DNA from: Terrimonas ginsenosidimutans
GTDB taxonomy: Bacteria; Bacteroidota; Bacteroidia; Chitinophagales; Chitinophagaceae
NCBI RefSeq assembly: GCF_022012415.1
Contig: NZ_JAKLTR010000007.1
Location: forward strand, 186,001 to 250,000
Direction: 5' to 3'
DNA length: 64,000 nucleotides
In this document: positions 17,233-26,534 of the stretch, one piece after another
Position numbering within the stretch: position 1 is the stretch's first letter
How the letters are laid out: each line of letters opens with the position of its first letter
The notes under the pieces: model-generated
The model's database searches: none
What the model saw: only the letters and a program-made list of their open reading frames with translations
Told to the model about the DNA's origin: nothing
Position numbers and translations under genes: made by a program

Positions 17233-19719
17233 ATGTTCAAATTAGCTTTGACATGTCTGCTGGTCAGCGTGATGATACAAGTAAATGCACAAACCGGAGC
17301 TTCCTCGCCAAACACTTTACCAACGTATACCTATCACCCTCCGCAGGAGGACAAAGAGTCATGGCAGCGACTGTATCTGTTATTGAGTTCTACTTTTATC
17401 AATGTAGTAAATGAAGGCCAGGTTGATCTCGACAGTGCTTTGTTCAAGGCCAGTCACTCACTCGGTCTGAGCCGGTTTTCTGTACTGTCAGAAGGTTTCG
17501 GGGACCAGGACCTTTTTAAGGAGTCGCAATGGATCGACAGGAAAGACCCGGCAACCGGTGTCCGCCAGCTGTCAGCAGCAAGCGGCCGGAAGCGTCTTCA
17601 GCGGTTGTTACTGCTGGGGTCGTATTACGCATTTCAGCGGAACAGCTATACTTATTTCAGGGACAGCGTCGAATATTATCTTCAGCAGGCTATTGCTGAA
17701 AGCCGGAAACTTAACGAACCTGTGATGGGACGGCACGCCCTTTGCCTGCTGGGAAAAATGTATTTACAGGCCAGTAACTCCCAGGGGGATTCAATATACG
17801 CACGGCTGATCAGGCAGTGCAGGGATGCGGGAGATAAACAAACAGAAGCAAAAGCACTGGCTTACCGCAGCAGGTATACGCGGCCAATGGGTGCGACTTT
17901 TCCCGGTAAGATCAATGACACCCGCGCGGCTGCCGCAATCTATCACAGCCTTGGCAATACGGAAGGGGAGATCAATGCGCTGACAGATGCCGGTTATTTG
18001 TTCACGGCCTCGGGCCAATTGGAGACAGCCCATGAGATACTGGAGCAGGCATATCGTCTCGCGGAGTCCATTCAGTTTCCATATATACACTATAATGCGC
18101 AGGCGCTATCAATGGTCAATACCTTCATGGGCAAATTTGGCGAACCATTGCGATACACACTTGAAATGATCAAAGTGTCAGAGAATTGCCGCGACAGTAT
18201 AGGATGGGGATACTTTCACAGTAACCTGGCTCTCATGCTTTCCTCAGAAGGCCGGGAAGAGGAAAGTTTTGCCGTGATCGAAAAAGCGATCCAGCATTTC
18301 CTGCGACAACGGAATCCAACGGTCTATAACCAGATGATAGCTGTTGTTTATCGTATGTCGCAGAATGGAAAGAGTAAAGAGGCCCTGGAAATGGTAAAGA
18401 ATATTTCAACGCAGGTGACCCCGCAGGAAACACTGGCGGATCAATTTACTTATCATTATGCGTTTGCTTATGGCTATTTGTACAATAACCAACTGAAAAT
18501 GGTTGAATGGCACCTGGCAAAAATGGATTCACTGGAGACCCTTGCTGAAACATTCAGGCCACCTTTCCGGAGAACGGACATTGACGAACTGACTGGCTTT
18601 CTTTTAATGAAAAAAGGAGAGTACCGGAAGGCAAGGAAAATTCTGGACGCTCATCTCCTGGCCCCACGCTCAAGACTACGGCCTCTAACCGCTGATCTGG
18701 ATCTCTACCGCACCCTGATCACTATCGATTCTTTACTTGGGGATGATCGATCGGCCGTAGCACACTACAAAAAATACGTTACACTGCTTGATGCAACTTT
18801 CAAAGTAACAAAGGTCCGGCAGGCAGAGGAGCTACAGGTATTATACCAGATACAGGAAAAGGAAGGTCAGATCTCCCAGTTAACGCAACAGGCTGCACTC
18901 GAAAAGGAAAGATCGAAACGGGACGCTCTTCTGAGAAACCTCACCATTGCCGGTATTATCGCAGTCCTGATCATCGCGGGGCTTTTATACCGCCAAAACA
19001 GGTTGAAGCAGGGAGCCAATAAAGTGATCAGCCTGAAAAATGAACAACTGCAGGACCTTGTTGACGATAAGGAATGGCTGTTGAAAGAGATCCACCACCG
19101 GGTGAAGAACAATCTGCAGATCGTGATCAGCCTGTTGAACTCACAATCAGTATACATCGATAACAGGGATGCAAGGACGGCGATAAATGACAGCCAACGC
19201 CGCATGCAGGCAATGGCATTGATCCATCAGAAATTGTACCTTTCAGATAACATGTCCTGTATTGCCATGCAGGATTACATTAATGAGCTGGTATCTTATG
19301 TGCAGGAAAGTTTTGACACGGAGAAGAGGATCGTTTTTGAACAGGAGATCGAACCACTGGATCTTGATGTGTCACAGGCAATCCCGCTCGGCCTGATCAT
19401 TAACGAATGTATCGTTAATGTAATGAAATATGCTTTTCCGGGAAGCAGGGAAGGAACGGTACGTCTAACATTGCATCAGGATTCAGATGATCGTTTAGTG
19501 CTGCAAATAGTTGATAACGGAGTAGGCTTACCGGCAGGACTTGATATATCCCGGCATAATTCACTGGGTTTTGATCTGATGCGCGGGCTGGCGAAACAGC
19601 TTGGCGGCACTCTGACCTTTAAAAGCGATAACGGATTGCATATAACGGTACGGTTCCGGAAAGCAACGGTCGAGCGTGTGGAGAAATCCACAGTTAACGA
19701 AATAATGGCGATTTCATGA
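17233..19719 (+). CDS. TPR-containing sensor histidine kinase (HisKA_2 type)
   Basis: An exported-N-terminus sensor of 828 residues: signal peptide (ends about residue 20, QVNAQT), a ~530-residue TPR-like helical region in the periplasm, a coiled segment, one membrane helix (about 573-591, IAGIIAVLIIAGLLY), then a cytoplasmic kinase. The phosphoacceptor box is EIHHRVKNNLQIV (His pair about 621-622), characteristic of the HisKA_2/HWE-like class. N-box NECIVNVMKYAFP (about 725) and G-box VDNGVGL (about 760) complete an intact ATPase domain. The stop codon overlaps the start of the next gene, a sigma-54 response regulator, so the two form a coupled two-component system. The signal is unknown. 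Confidence 0.93.
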   Translation: MFKLALTCLLVSVMIQVNAQTGASSPNTLPTYTYHPPQEDKESWQRLYLLLSSTFINVVNEGQVDLDSALFKASHSLGLSRFSVLSEGFGDQDLFKESQWIDRKDPATGVRQLSAASGRKRLQRLLLLGSYYAFQRNSYTYFRDSVEYYLQQAIAESRKLNEPVMGRHALCLLGKMYLQASNSQGDSIYARLIRQCRDAGDKQTEAKALAYRSRYTRPMGATFPGKINDTRAAAAIYHSLGNTEGEINALTDAGYLFTASGQLETAHEILEQAYRLAESIQFPYIHYNAQALSMVNTFMGKFGEPLRYTLEMIKVSENCRDSIGWGYFHSNLALMLSSEGREEESFAVIEKAIQHFLRQRNPTVYNQMIAVVYRMSQNGKSKEALEMVKNISTQVTPQETLADQFTYHYAFAYGYLYNNQLKMVEWHLAKMDSLETLAETFRPPFRRTDIDELTGFLLMKKGEYRKARKILDAHLLAPRSRLRPLTADLDLYRTLITIDSLLGDDRSAVAHYKKYVTLLDATFKVTKVRQAEELQVLYQIQEKEGQISQLTQQAALEKERSKRDALLRNLTIAGIIAVLIIAGLLYRQNRLKQGANKVISLKNEQLQDLVDDKEWLLKEIHHRVKNNLQIVISLLNSQSVYIDNRDARTAINDSQRRMQAMALIHQKLYLSDNMSCIAMQDYINELVSYVQESFDTEKRIVFEQEIEPLDLDVSQAIPLGLIINECIVNVMKYAFPGSREGTVRLTLHQDSDDRLVLQIVDNGVGLPAGLDISRHNSLGFDLMRGLAKQLGGTLTFKSDNGLHITVRFRKATVERVEKSTVNEIMAIS

Positions 19720-21683
19720 GTAAAACCTTATTGATAGTTGAAGACGAATTTATCGTAGCGAATGATCTCCGGTTGATCTTAACGGAGGCTGGCTATAAAG
19801 TAACGGGTATCGCTGCTTCCGCAAACGAATCGGCAGAGTTGATCACCCGGGAAAAACCCGATATGGTGTTGCTCGATATCCGCCTGGAAGGAAATTCTTC
19901 CGGTATTGAAATAGCAAAAGAGCTGCGGGCTGAAAATATCCCCTTCGTTTTTTTATCGGCTAATTCCAGCCAGAGAATCCTGGAAGAAGCTAAGGCAACC
20001 GACCCCTATGGTTTTCTGGTGAAACCATTCCGCAAAAAAGATCTCCTCGTAACATTGGATATTGCGTGGTACCGGCATGAACAAAGCACTGAAGCAAAAC
20101 TGCGACAGGAGGCATTGCTGCAGGATAAGCTTAAAAAAGCCAGCAGTGAAGCAATTACCGTTGACCAAAGGATCTTAAAGATCGTCAGGCAGCTGCAGTC
20201 GTTCATTCCATTTGACCTTTTTATTTCGGCATACAAAGAAACGGTCACAAACAGTTCAATTGACAAGGGATACCTGCGTATAGGGTTTGATGAGTACCAG
20301 TTCATAAGTAAAAAGGAATTGCTTATCATCACGGGTTTGAAAGAGAGTGAGGTTACGGCGGATCCCGAAAATGCTCAGGCCGGTGAGACAGGTATCTCAA
20401 GGGGCAGGACGGAGAAGCAAGAAGTGGTATCGACTTTATCTGGGTTGATGACGCGGGCGTTCGATTTGCAGTCATATCTCTCGCTGTCTGTCAGTCTGAA
20501 TGATGGCCGGTCCGTGCAGTACTTTTTTTACAGCCGGCAGGAAAATATTTATACAGACGATCATATTGCGTTATTAGACCGATTAAATGATTGCCTTACG
20601 GAGGTTGGGGAAACACTGTATTCAGACGCGGCGACTTCATCGCTGGCTCTTCCAGATATTTTCGGGCAGTCGCTCCATCAGGAGATGAATGATGTACGAT
20701 TTAAAAGTATTATTGGCAGCCATCACTTATTGTTGTCAGCCCTTGATCTTACCGCGCAGGTAGCGCCGTACAATACGTCGGTCTTGATATTCGGAGAAAG
20801 CGGAACAGGCAAAGAGAAAGTGGCCCAGCTGATCCATACCCTTTCAGGAAGGGAAAAAGAACCTTTTGTAAAAGTGAATTGTGGCGCCATTCCGCCTACG
20901 CTGATCGAGTCTGAATTGTTTGGACATCAGAAGGGCGCGTTTACAGGCGCCAGTGAAAAAAGGAAAGGGAAATTCGAGCAGGCGCAGGGCGGAACCATTT
21001 TCCTGGATGAGATCGGTGAATTGCCACTGGGCATGCAGGTGAAACTGCTGCGTGTTTTACAGGAAAAGGAGATAGAATATGTAGGTGGTTCATCTCCGAT
21101 CAAAGTTAATGTACGCGTTGTGGCAGCGACCAACAAGAACCTGGAACAGGAAGTAGCACAGGGAAGGTTCAGGCTCGACCTTTATTATCGATTGAATGCT
21201 TTTCCTATCACGCTTCCTCCTTTGCGTGAAAGAAAAAGTGATATATATGCGCTAGCATTATATTTTGCCGACAAATTTTGCAAGGAATTCAATAAGCCCT
21301 TCCATGGTATTTCGCAGTCAATGGCCGATGAACTCGCAGCATATGACTGGCCCGGTAATATCCGCGAGCTGGGAAATATTCTGGAGCAGTCCGTGATCCT
21401 GAATGACGGAAAATCAAAGCTCGAACTAAAAAGAGTGTTAGCGAGGGTGGAGGAAAAAGAGATGGGCAACGGGCTGACGAACTCGTTTGAAGATATCAAA
21501 CAGATCCAGCGGGAAACCGAAAGATCTTACATGATCTCCGTTCTGAAAAAAGTTAAAGGACGGATCCGTGGAGCCAAAGGGGCGGCGGAATTATTAAATA
21601 TCAAACCAACAACGCTTGAAGCCAAGATAGCAAAGCTGAATATCACCAAGGATGATATTTCAGACGATCAGCATACTTATTAA
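19716..21683 (+). CDS. Sigma-54-dependent response regulator (REC-GAF-like-AAA+-Fis)
   Basis: A 655-residue NtrC-class activator. The receiver domain has acidic residues Glu9/Asp10, phosphoacceptor Asp54 (LLDIRLEG) and Lys in LVKPF (about 107). A middle region (about 140-320) looks GAF-like. The AAA+ domain has Walker A GESGTGKE (about 360) and the sigma-54 contact loop GAFTGA (about 407), so it should act on RpoN. A Fis-type helix-turn-helix lies at the end (GAAELLNIKPTTLEAKIAKL). It is translationally coupled to the upstream kinase. Possible targets were not found: a -24/-12 element was not evident upstream of neighbouring genes. A hairpin overlaps its stop codon. Confidence 0.95.
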   Translation: MSKTLLIVEDEFIVANDLRLILTEAGYKVTGIAASANESAELITREKPDMVLLDIRLEGNSSGIEIAKELRAENIPFVFLSANSSQRILEEAKATDPYGFLVKPFRKKDLLVTLDIAWYRHEQSTEAKLRQEALLQDKLKKASSEAITVDQRILKIVRQLQSFIPFDLFISAYKETVTNSSIDKGYLRIGFDEYQFISKKELLIITGLKESEVTADPENAQAGETGISRGRTEKQEVVSTLSGLMTRAFDLQSYLSLSVSLNDGRSVQYFFYSRQENIYTDDHIALLDRLNDCLTEVGETLYSDAATSSLALPDIFGQSLHQEMNDVRFKSIIGSHHLLLSALDLTAQVAPYNTSVLIFGESGTGKEKVAQLIHTLSGREKEPFVKVNCGAIPPTLIESELFGHQKGAFTGASEKRKGKFEQAQGGTIFLDEIGELPLGMQVKLLRVLQEKEIEYVGGSSPIKVNVRVVAATNKNLEQEVAQGRFRLDLYYRLNAFPITLPPLRERKSDIYALALYFADKFCKEFNKPFHGISQSMADELAAYDWPGNIRELGNILEQSVILNDGKSKLELKRVLARVEEKEMGNGLTNSFEDIKQIQRETERSYMISVLKKVKGRIRGAKGAAELLNIKPTTLEAKIAKLNITKDDISDDQHTY

Positions 21684-21700
21684 AGCATGCTGATCGTCTG
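21661..21700 (+). terminator. Strong hairpin across the stop codon of the response regulator
   Basis: CAGACGATCAGCAT (21661-21674) pairs perfectly with ATGCTGATCGTCTG (21687-21700), a 14-bp stem whose left arm lies inside the coding sequence and whose 12-base loop contains the stop codon TAA. There is no T-run after it, so it is either a terminator helped by another factor or an mRNA-stabilising structure. Confidence 0.55.
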
Positions 21701-22067
21701 GCATTCGTGGCGATGTCAGAGACACCGGTTTTGTTTTGTGATCATTGAACATGCTCCACATTCCGGACAATGGCCTTCAGTTCCGGGTACTACCACCTCG
21801 TCAAAATAGCGCAAATACTATCTCCAAAATTTTTGGATTTTTTTAATAGCAACTCCCAATAAAATGGAGTTGTTATTTCATTTTTACATTTCCACGATCT
21901 GCACACACTTTATTAAGGCACTGACTAAGAACGGATTGGAATAGTCAATCTGTATGATCTGTTTTTATTCGTGAAGTGGCACATTAATAGACTAACTGGA
22001 TGCAAACAAGTGATCTGCTATAACAGACGATCTGTATGGCAACAATCACAAACCTCAAGCTTAACTA
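21701..22067. other. Intergenic region with a second terminator
   Basis: No gene was found. A second hairpin, AATAGCAACTCC (21845-21856) with GGAGTTGTTATT (21866-21877), one G-T pair, is followed by TCATTTTT and looks like a proper Rho-independent terminator for the kinase/regulator operon. The last 150 bases before the hydrolase gene hold its promoter, which I could not place. Confidence 0.6.
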
Positions 22068-22910
22068 ATGCTTATGCATCCAAACGACAGCCAGTTTACT
22101 GCTGATTTTAAAACAAATGATGGACAGACTATTTTTTACCGTGTATGGAAGACGAATAATAATCCAAAGGGAATTGTGCTGCTTGTTCATGGCCTCAATT
22201 CACATAGCCAGTATTTTCAAAAGCTGGCTCTCCGGTTAACCGAAAATGATTTTGATGTATATGCACTGGATCTAAGGGGGCGGGGCCACTCCGACGGTGA
22301 ACGTTATTATATCAACGACTATCGCGATATTATTGCTGATATTAATGAATTGCTCAGGATCGCAACCGCCCAGCCTCCCTTACCCATTTTTTTATTCGGG
22401 CATAGTGCCGGGAGTGTCTTCGCTTCAGTATATGCAATTCTTTACCAGGATAAGTTACAAGGATTGATCTCAGAGAGCATTGCCTTTCAGTTGCCAGCTC
22501 CCGGTTTTGCCCTGAATGTTATAAAGCTGCTGGCCCATTTAATTCCGCATGCAAGGCTGATCCAATTGAAGAATGGAGACTTCTCCCGTGATATGGCTGT
22601 TGTGGATGCCATGACAAATGATCCTTTACTGGTCAATGAGAAGCAACCTGCTAAAACGATGCAGCAACTGTTGCTGGCATCAGCATTATTGAAGAAAGAG
22701 ATCAACCGGATCACACTTCCTCTATTGCTTCTTCATGGAACGGCAGACAGGGCTACAAAACCTTCCGGAAGCAAGTACATCATGCAACACGTTTCTTCCA
22801 TTGACCGGGAGCTGAAGTTGTATGAAGGTCACTACCATGATCTATTGAACGACCTGGATAATGAAGTCGTTTTAAATGATATAATCAGCTGGCTAACTCA
22901 AAGACTTTAA
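22068..22910 (+). CDS. Alpha/beta hydrolase, monoacylglycerol-lipase-like
   Basis: A 280-residue cytoplasmic serine hydrolase of the 'serine aminopeptidase S33/monoglyceride lipase' type. The oxyanion motif is LLVHGLNSHSQYF, followed by DLRGRGHSDGERYYI, which is typical of monoacylglycerol lipases. The nucleophile elbow is GHSAGS (Ser113), and the late acid and base are in LHGTADRATKP (Asp) and YEGHYHDLLND (His). It begins a run of hydrolase genes and stands 4 bases before the AraC regulator, so the two are probably co-transcribed. The substrate is probably an ester or monoglyceride but cannot be told. Confidence 0.88.
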   Translation: MLMHPNDSQFTADFKTNDGQTIFYRVWKTNNNPKGIVLLVHGLNSHSQYFQKLALRLTENDFDVYALDLRGRGHSDGERYYINDYRDIIADINELLRIATAQPPLPIFLFGHSAGSVFASVYAILYQDKLQGLISESIAFQLPAPGFALNVIKLLAHLIPHARLIQLKNGDFSRDMAVVDAMTNDPLLVNEKQPAKTMQQLLLASALLKKEINRITLPLLLLHGTADRATKPSGSKYIMQHVSSIDRELKLYEGHYHDLLNDLDNEVVLNDIISWLTQRL

Positions 22911-22914
22911 TGCA

Positions 22915-23802
22915 ATGAAGAAAATCTTTACAACCGATGTTCCTCCGGCTTTTAAGATGCCCGGTCAGTATGCTTATTTCAGCATACAGCCCCTTTCAAA
23001 CCTTACAGATCTGCAAGACGCACCTGTAGGAGAGGAGATGTTTGAGATCTGCCTGGTCTCGCGCGGTAAAGCGACACTTACTTTGCCGGAAAGCAGGCCG
23101 CTCCTTACTGCTAATAGTTTCTACTGCACATCCCGGAACAGGCATAACCGGGTTGAAGCAGGCAAAGACACCGAAGGTTTCCTGATACGCTTCAACCAGG
23201 CGCTTATTCTCAGCGGCGACAGGGAGTTTGCCGGTTTATATTTTCCGGTATTCCAGGTAATGTCTTTGCGCAAAGAAGTGATCAGGTTGGAAGATACAGC
23301 GATGTACGAGAGTATGAAATTGTGCGAGATGATGCGGGTGGAGTTCGAGACCCAAACCAATTTCAAGCTGCAGATCCTGAGTGGATTTATGAACGTCTTA
23401 CTGTTCAATCTGATGAGAAAGATCAACCGGCTGCGTGACGATCCCGATGATGGAAGAAGGTTTTTACTGATCCAGCGATTCAATGTTCTGCTGGAAAAGA
23501 ATTTCAGAACCAATAAAAAAGTATCCGACTATGCAGCCCTTCTTTCCATTACTCCCAGCTACCTGAACCTTGCAATCAAAAAAGCAACAGGAAATTCTGC
23601 CAGTTCCCATATCCGGAGACGGGTCATCATGGAGGCCATCAGGAAAGTCAATCTCACGGGTGCCAGTCTTAAAGAAGTGGCCTGCGATCTTGGCTTCAGC
23701 GACTATGCTCATTTCAGCAAGTTCTTTAAAAAAGGGAGCGGTAAGAATTTTTCGGAAGTGAAGAAGTATGAGTTGACTAGTCTGGAAGTTTATCCGGGAT
23801 AG
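22915..23802 (+). CDS. AraC-family transcriptional regulator
   Basis: A 295-residue regulator. The N-terminal ~170 residues form a cupin-like sensing domain (EEMFEICLVSRGKATLTL). The C-terminal double helix-turn-helix runs from about 195 to 290 (KVSDYAALLSITPSYLNLAI, then SLKEVACDLGFSDYAHFSKF and FFKKGSGKNFSEVKKYE). It lies directly after one alpha/beta hydrolase gene and 41 bases before a second, and probably controls this hydrolase cluster. The effector is unknown. Confidence 0.92.
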   Translation: MKKIFTTDVPPAFKMPGQYAYFSIQPLSNLTDLQDAPVGEEMFEICLVSRGKATLTLPESRPLLTANSFYCTSRNRHNRVEAGKDTEGFLIRFNQALILSGDREFAGLYFPVFQVMSLRKEVIRLEDTAMYESMKLCEMMRVEFETQTNFKLQILSGFMNVLLFNLMRKINRLRDDPDDGRRFLLIQRFNVLLEKNFRTNKKVSDYAALLSITPSYLNLAIKKATGNSASSHIRRRVIMEAIRKVNLTGASLKEVACDLGFSDYAHFSKFFKKGSGKNFSEVKKYELTSLEVYPG

Positions 23803-23843
23803 GAGAGATCTCAAAAAAGTTTATCGACAAAGAAAAATAAAAG

Positions 23844-24722
23844 ATGAAAAATAGAATATTCTACCGAACGGTAGCCATCAACGGTCTCGATATTTTTTAC
23901 CGTGAAGCGGGTAGAAAAGATCAGCCCACCTTACTTCTATTGCATGGATTCCCGTCTTCCTCACATATGTTCAGGGATCTGATCAGAGAACTGTCGGATT
24001 CCTTTCATCTCGTAGCGCCTGACTATCCCGGATTTGGACAAAGCAGTGCGCCGGATGTAAAGGAGTTCAATTACACATTTGAAAACCTTTCGATAATCAT
24101 CGAGCGGTTTATCGATGAGCTTCAACTGAACAACATCATACTTTATATGCAGGATTACGGCGGGCCTGTAGGAATGCGAATTGCCGTTCGCCGGCCGGGA
24201 CTTTTCCGCGCACTGGTCATTCAAAATGCAAATGCCTATGCAGAAGGCTTGGGGTCACTATTGCAACCCCTGACGCAGTATGCACAACAGCCGGATGGGG
24301 AAAATGAAAAAGCAGTTCGATTTTTCTTAAGCCTGGACGCTACCAAATGGCAATACCTGCACGGTGCGGGTGATCCGGCTACAGTCAATCCCGATAGCTA
24401 TATCACGGATCAGTATTATCTCGACAGGCCGGGAAACGATACAATCCAATTGGCCCTCTTCCGGGATTACCAGCATAATTATCCGAAATACTCTGAATGG
24501 CAACAATACTTCAGAACCTCATTGCCTGATACACTCGTGCTCTGGGGAAAGAATGATGCGATGTTCATCGCTGCAGGGGCAGAGGCGTACAGAAAAGACC
24601 TTCCTGGTGCAGAAATAGTGCAGATCGATGGAGGACATTGCCTGCTCGAGGAGCATCACCAGTATGTGGCAGAATTGATACATCGTTTTATTTATGACCG
24701 CAAAACAAGCAACGCATTGTGA
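23844..24722 (+). CDS. Alpha/beta hydrolase with Asp nucleophile (haloalkane dehalogenase/epoxide hydrolase-like)
   Basis: A 292-residue hydrolase. The oxyanion region is LLLHGFPSSSHMF. The nucleophile elbow reads MQDYGGPVG, placing Asp104 where lipases have Ser; Asp is the nucleophile of haloalkane dehalogenases and epoxide hydrolases. The late acid is in LWGKNDAMF and the His in GGHCLLEE. It is a paralogue of the gene at 25616: both have SSHMFR and Asp at exactly residue 104. The actual reaction (C-halogen, epoxide or other ester chemistry) cannot be decided from sequence. The start at 23844 gives a normal N-terminus. Confidence 0.85.
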   Translation: MKNRIFYRTVAINGLDIFYREAGRKDQPTLLLLHGFPSSSHMFRDLIRELSDSFHLVAPDYPGFGQSSAPDVKEFNYTFENLSIIIERFIDELQLNNIILYMQDYGGPVGMRIAVRRPGLFRALVIQNANAYAEGLGSLLQPLTQYAQQPDGENEKAVRFFLSLDATKWQYLHGAGDPATVNPDSYITDQYYLDRPGNDTIQLALFRDYQHNYPKYSEWQQYFRTSLPDTLVLWGKNDAMFIAAGAEAYRKDLPGAEIVQIDGGHCLLEEHHQYVAELIHRFIYDRKTSNAL

Positions 24723-24765
24723 GCGGCATGATCAATAACCATTCATCAAACCAAAAAAACGCAAA

Positions 24766-25572
24766 ATGAAAAAGCTGAGATCAAACTACCTGGGCAGTGT
24801 CGCCCTGATTTTTTCTTTACTATCTGGTCTTTACCTGGCAGATATAAGTAAACCGTCAACATCACAGGAACCGGCAGGCAAGCCGACTATTGTATTAGTG
24901 CACGGCGCATTTGCGGACGGCTCATCATGGAACAAAGTGATACCGATCCTGCAAAAGAAGGGTTATCAAACCATCAGTGTGCAGAATCCGCTTACCTCTT
25001 TAAGCGATGATGTGGCTTTTACAGAAAGAGCCCTTGCCGAAATACAGGGAGATGTTATCCTCGTCGGGCATTCATGGGGTGGCGTTGTCATTACGGAAGC
25101 AGGGAATGCGGAAAAAGTGAAAGCTCTTGTGTATGTAGCGGCCTATGCACCTGATGCGGGACAAAGCATCGAAAGCCTCAGCAAAGATGCGCATGAGGTG
25201 AGGAAGGTGCCCGGTGTTCCAGGATTAAGTGATCCGGTGGTGACCGATGGTTATATCCGTTTGAAAGAAGAAGCAGTGGTCAAATATTTTGCGCAGGACC
25301 TGCCCCAGCAGGAAGCGAAGAATATTGCAGCAGTGCAGGGTCGTTTTCATGTAAGCACACTTGGCGCTAAGATCACCAATCCTGCATGGAAGAACAAACC
25401 GTCTTATTACATCGTATCAGACAACGATCAGATCATTTCACCGCAACTCGAGAAGGAAATGGCTAAAAATATCGGCGCTATCACTACGCATCTTCCGGCG
25501 AGTCATGTCTCCATGTTATCAAAACCTGAAGAAGTAGCCAAAGTTATTTTAAAAGCTGCGGGCGAAAAATAA
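24766..25572 (+). CDS. Exported alpha/beta hydrolase (EstC-like)
   Basis: A 268-residue hydrolase with an N-terminal membrane or signal segment (residues 8-25, YLGSVALIFSLLSGLYLA). The core begins IVLVHGAFADGSSWNKVIP, typical of the EstC/'pyrethroid hydrolase'-like group. The nucleophile elbow is VGHSWGG (Ser103), the acid is in IVSDNDQIISP and the His in ASHVSMLSKPEEV. It sits between the two Asp-nucleophile hydrolases, 43 bases from each, so the three are probably one operon. Unlike its neighbours it should act outside the cytoplasm. Confidence 0.87.
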   Translation: MKKLRSNYLGSVALIFSLLSGLYLADISKPSTSQEPAGKPTIVLVHGAFADGSSWNKVIPILQKKGYQTISVQNPLTSLSDDVAFTERALAEIQGDVILVGHSWGGVVITEAGNAEKVKALVYVAAYAPDAGQSIESLSKDAHEVRKVPGVPGLSDPVVTDGYIRLKEEAVVKYFAQDLPQQEAKNIAAVQGRFHVSTLGAKITNPAWKNKPSYYIVSDNDQIISPQLEKEMAKNIGAITTHLPASHVSMLSKPEEVAKVILKAAGEK

Positions 25573-25615
25573 ATCAATCAACCAATTATATTTTCTAACA
25601 ATTAAATTTAAAAAG

Positions 25616-26527
25616 ATGACAAACAAAACACAGTACAGATTTTTGACTGTAAATGGAGTGGAGATTTTTTTCAGGGAAGCTGGTCCGGCTGACGCACCTA
25701 CACTCGTATTGCTCCACGGATATCCTACTTCCTCACATATGTTCCGCAACCTGATCAATGATCTGTCAGACAGGTATCACTTGATCGCGCCAGACTATCC
25801 GGGTTATGGCCGCAGTGAACAGCCGCCCATCGCAGCGTTTGAATACTCATTTAAAAATTTTGCCTCCATTGTAGAAGGCTTGCTCGGTCAACTGGGAATT
25901 GAAAAGTACAGTCTTTACCTGATGGACTACGGCGCACCAGTCGGCTGGACGCTCGCGTCAAAATATCCGGAAAAAATTGAGACACTGATCGTGCAAAACG
26001 GATGTTGCTATGAAGAAGGACTGGAAACTTTCTGGGATCCGATCAAAGCATTGTGGAAAGACAGAAATGACCAGGACGCCATTGAGAAATGCAGGACTTT
26101 TCATAGTCCCGAAGGACTGAAATGGCAATACACGCATCATGTACCTGACGTGGATGCGATCTCGCCTGACAACTGGGAGATCGATCTGCGCCACCTGCTT
26201 CGTCCTGAAAATGACGATATACAGATCGCTATGTTCTATGATTACCAGAATAACGTAAAGCAGTATCCGAACTGGCAGGCATATCTGCGGAAATATGATC
26301 CGGAAATGCTGATCGTATATGGTAAAGATGATTATATTTTCCCTGGAGTGGGAGCAGAGGCCTACAAAAAGGATGTCAGGAATCTCGAATTCCATTTATA
26401 TCCAACAGGTCACTTTGCCCTGGAAAGTTTCGGCGGAGAGATCGCTTCAACGATCAGGGATTTCCTTGACAGGAAGGTTGCACGTACAGCAGCCACCAAA
26501 CTTCAGACAGAACAAACTGCCGGGTAA
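25616..26527 (+). CDS. Alpha/beta hydrolase with Asp nucleophile, paralogue of the gene at 23844
   Basis: A 303-residue hydrolase with LLHGYPTSSHMFR, the nucleophile elbow MDYGAPVG (Asp104), an acid in VYGKDDYIFPGVGAEAYKKD and the His in PTGHFALES. Sequence similarity with the gene two positions upstream runs over the whole length, which points to a duplication with divergence, later separated by the EstC-like gene or duplicated around it. The gene ends 8 bases before the left terminal repeat of a MITE-like element, which may have inserted at the end of the operon. Confidence 0.86.
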   Translation: MTNKTQYRFLTVNGVEIFFREAGPADAPTLVLLHGYPTSSHMFRNLINDLSDRYHLIAPDYPGYGRSEQPPIAAFEYSFKNFASIVEGLLGQLGIEKYSLYLMDYGAPVGWTLASKYPEKIETLIVQNGCCYEEGLETFWDPIKALWKDRNDQDAIEKCRTFHSPEGLKWQYTHHVPDVDAISPDNWEIDLRHLLRPENDDIQIAMFYDYQNNVKQYPNWQAYLRKYDPEMLIVYGKDDYIFPGVGAEAYKKDVRNLEFHLYPTGHFALESFGGEIASTIRDFLDRKVARTAATKLQTEQTAG

Positions 26528-26534
26528 GAAACCA

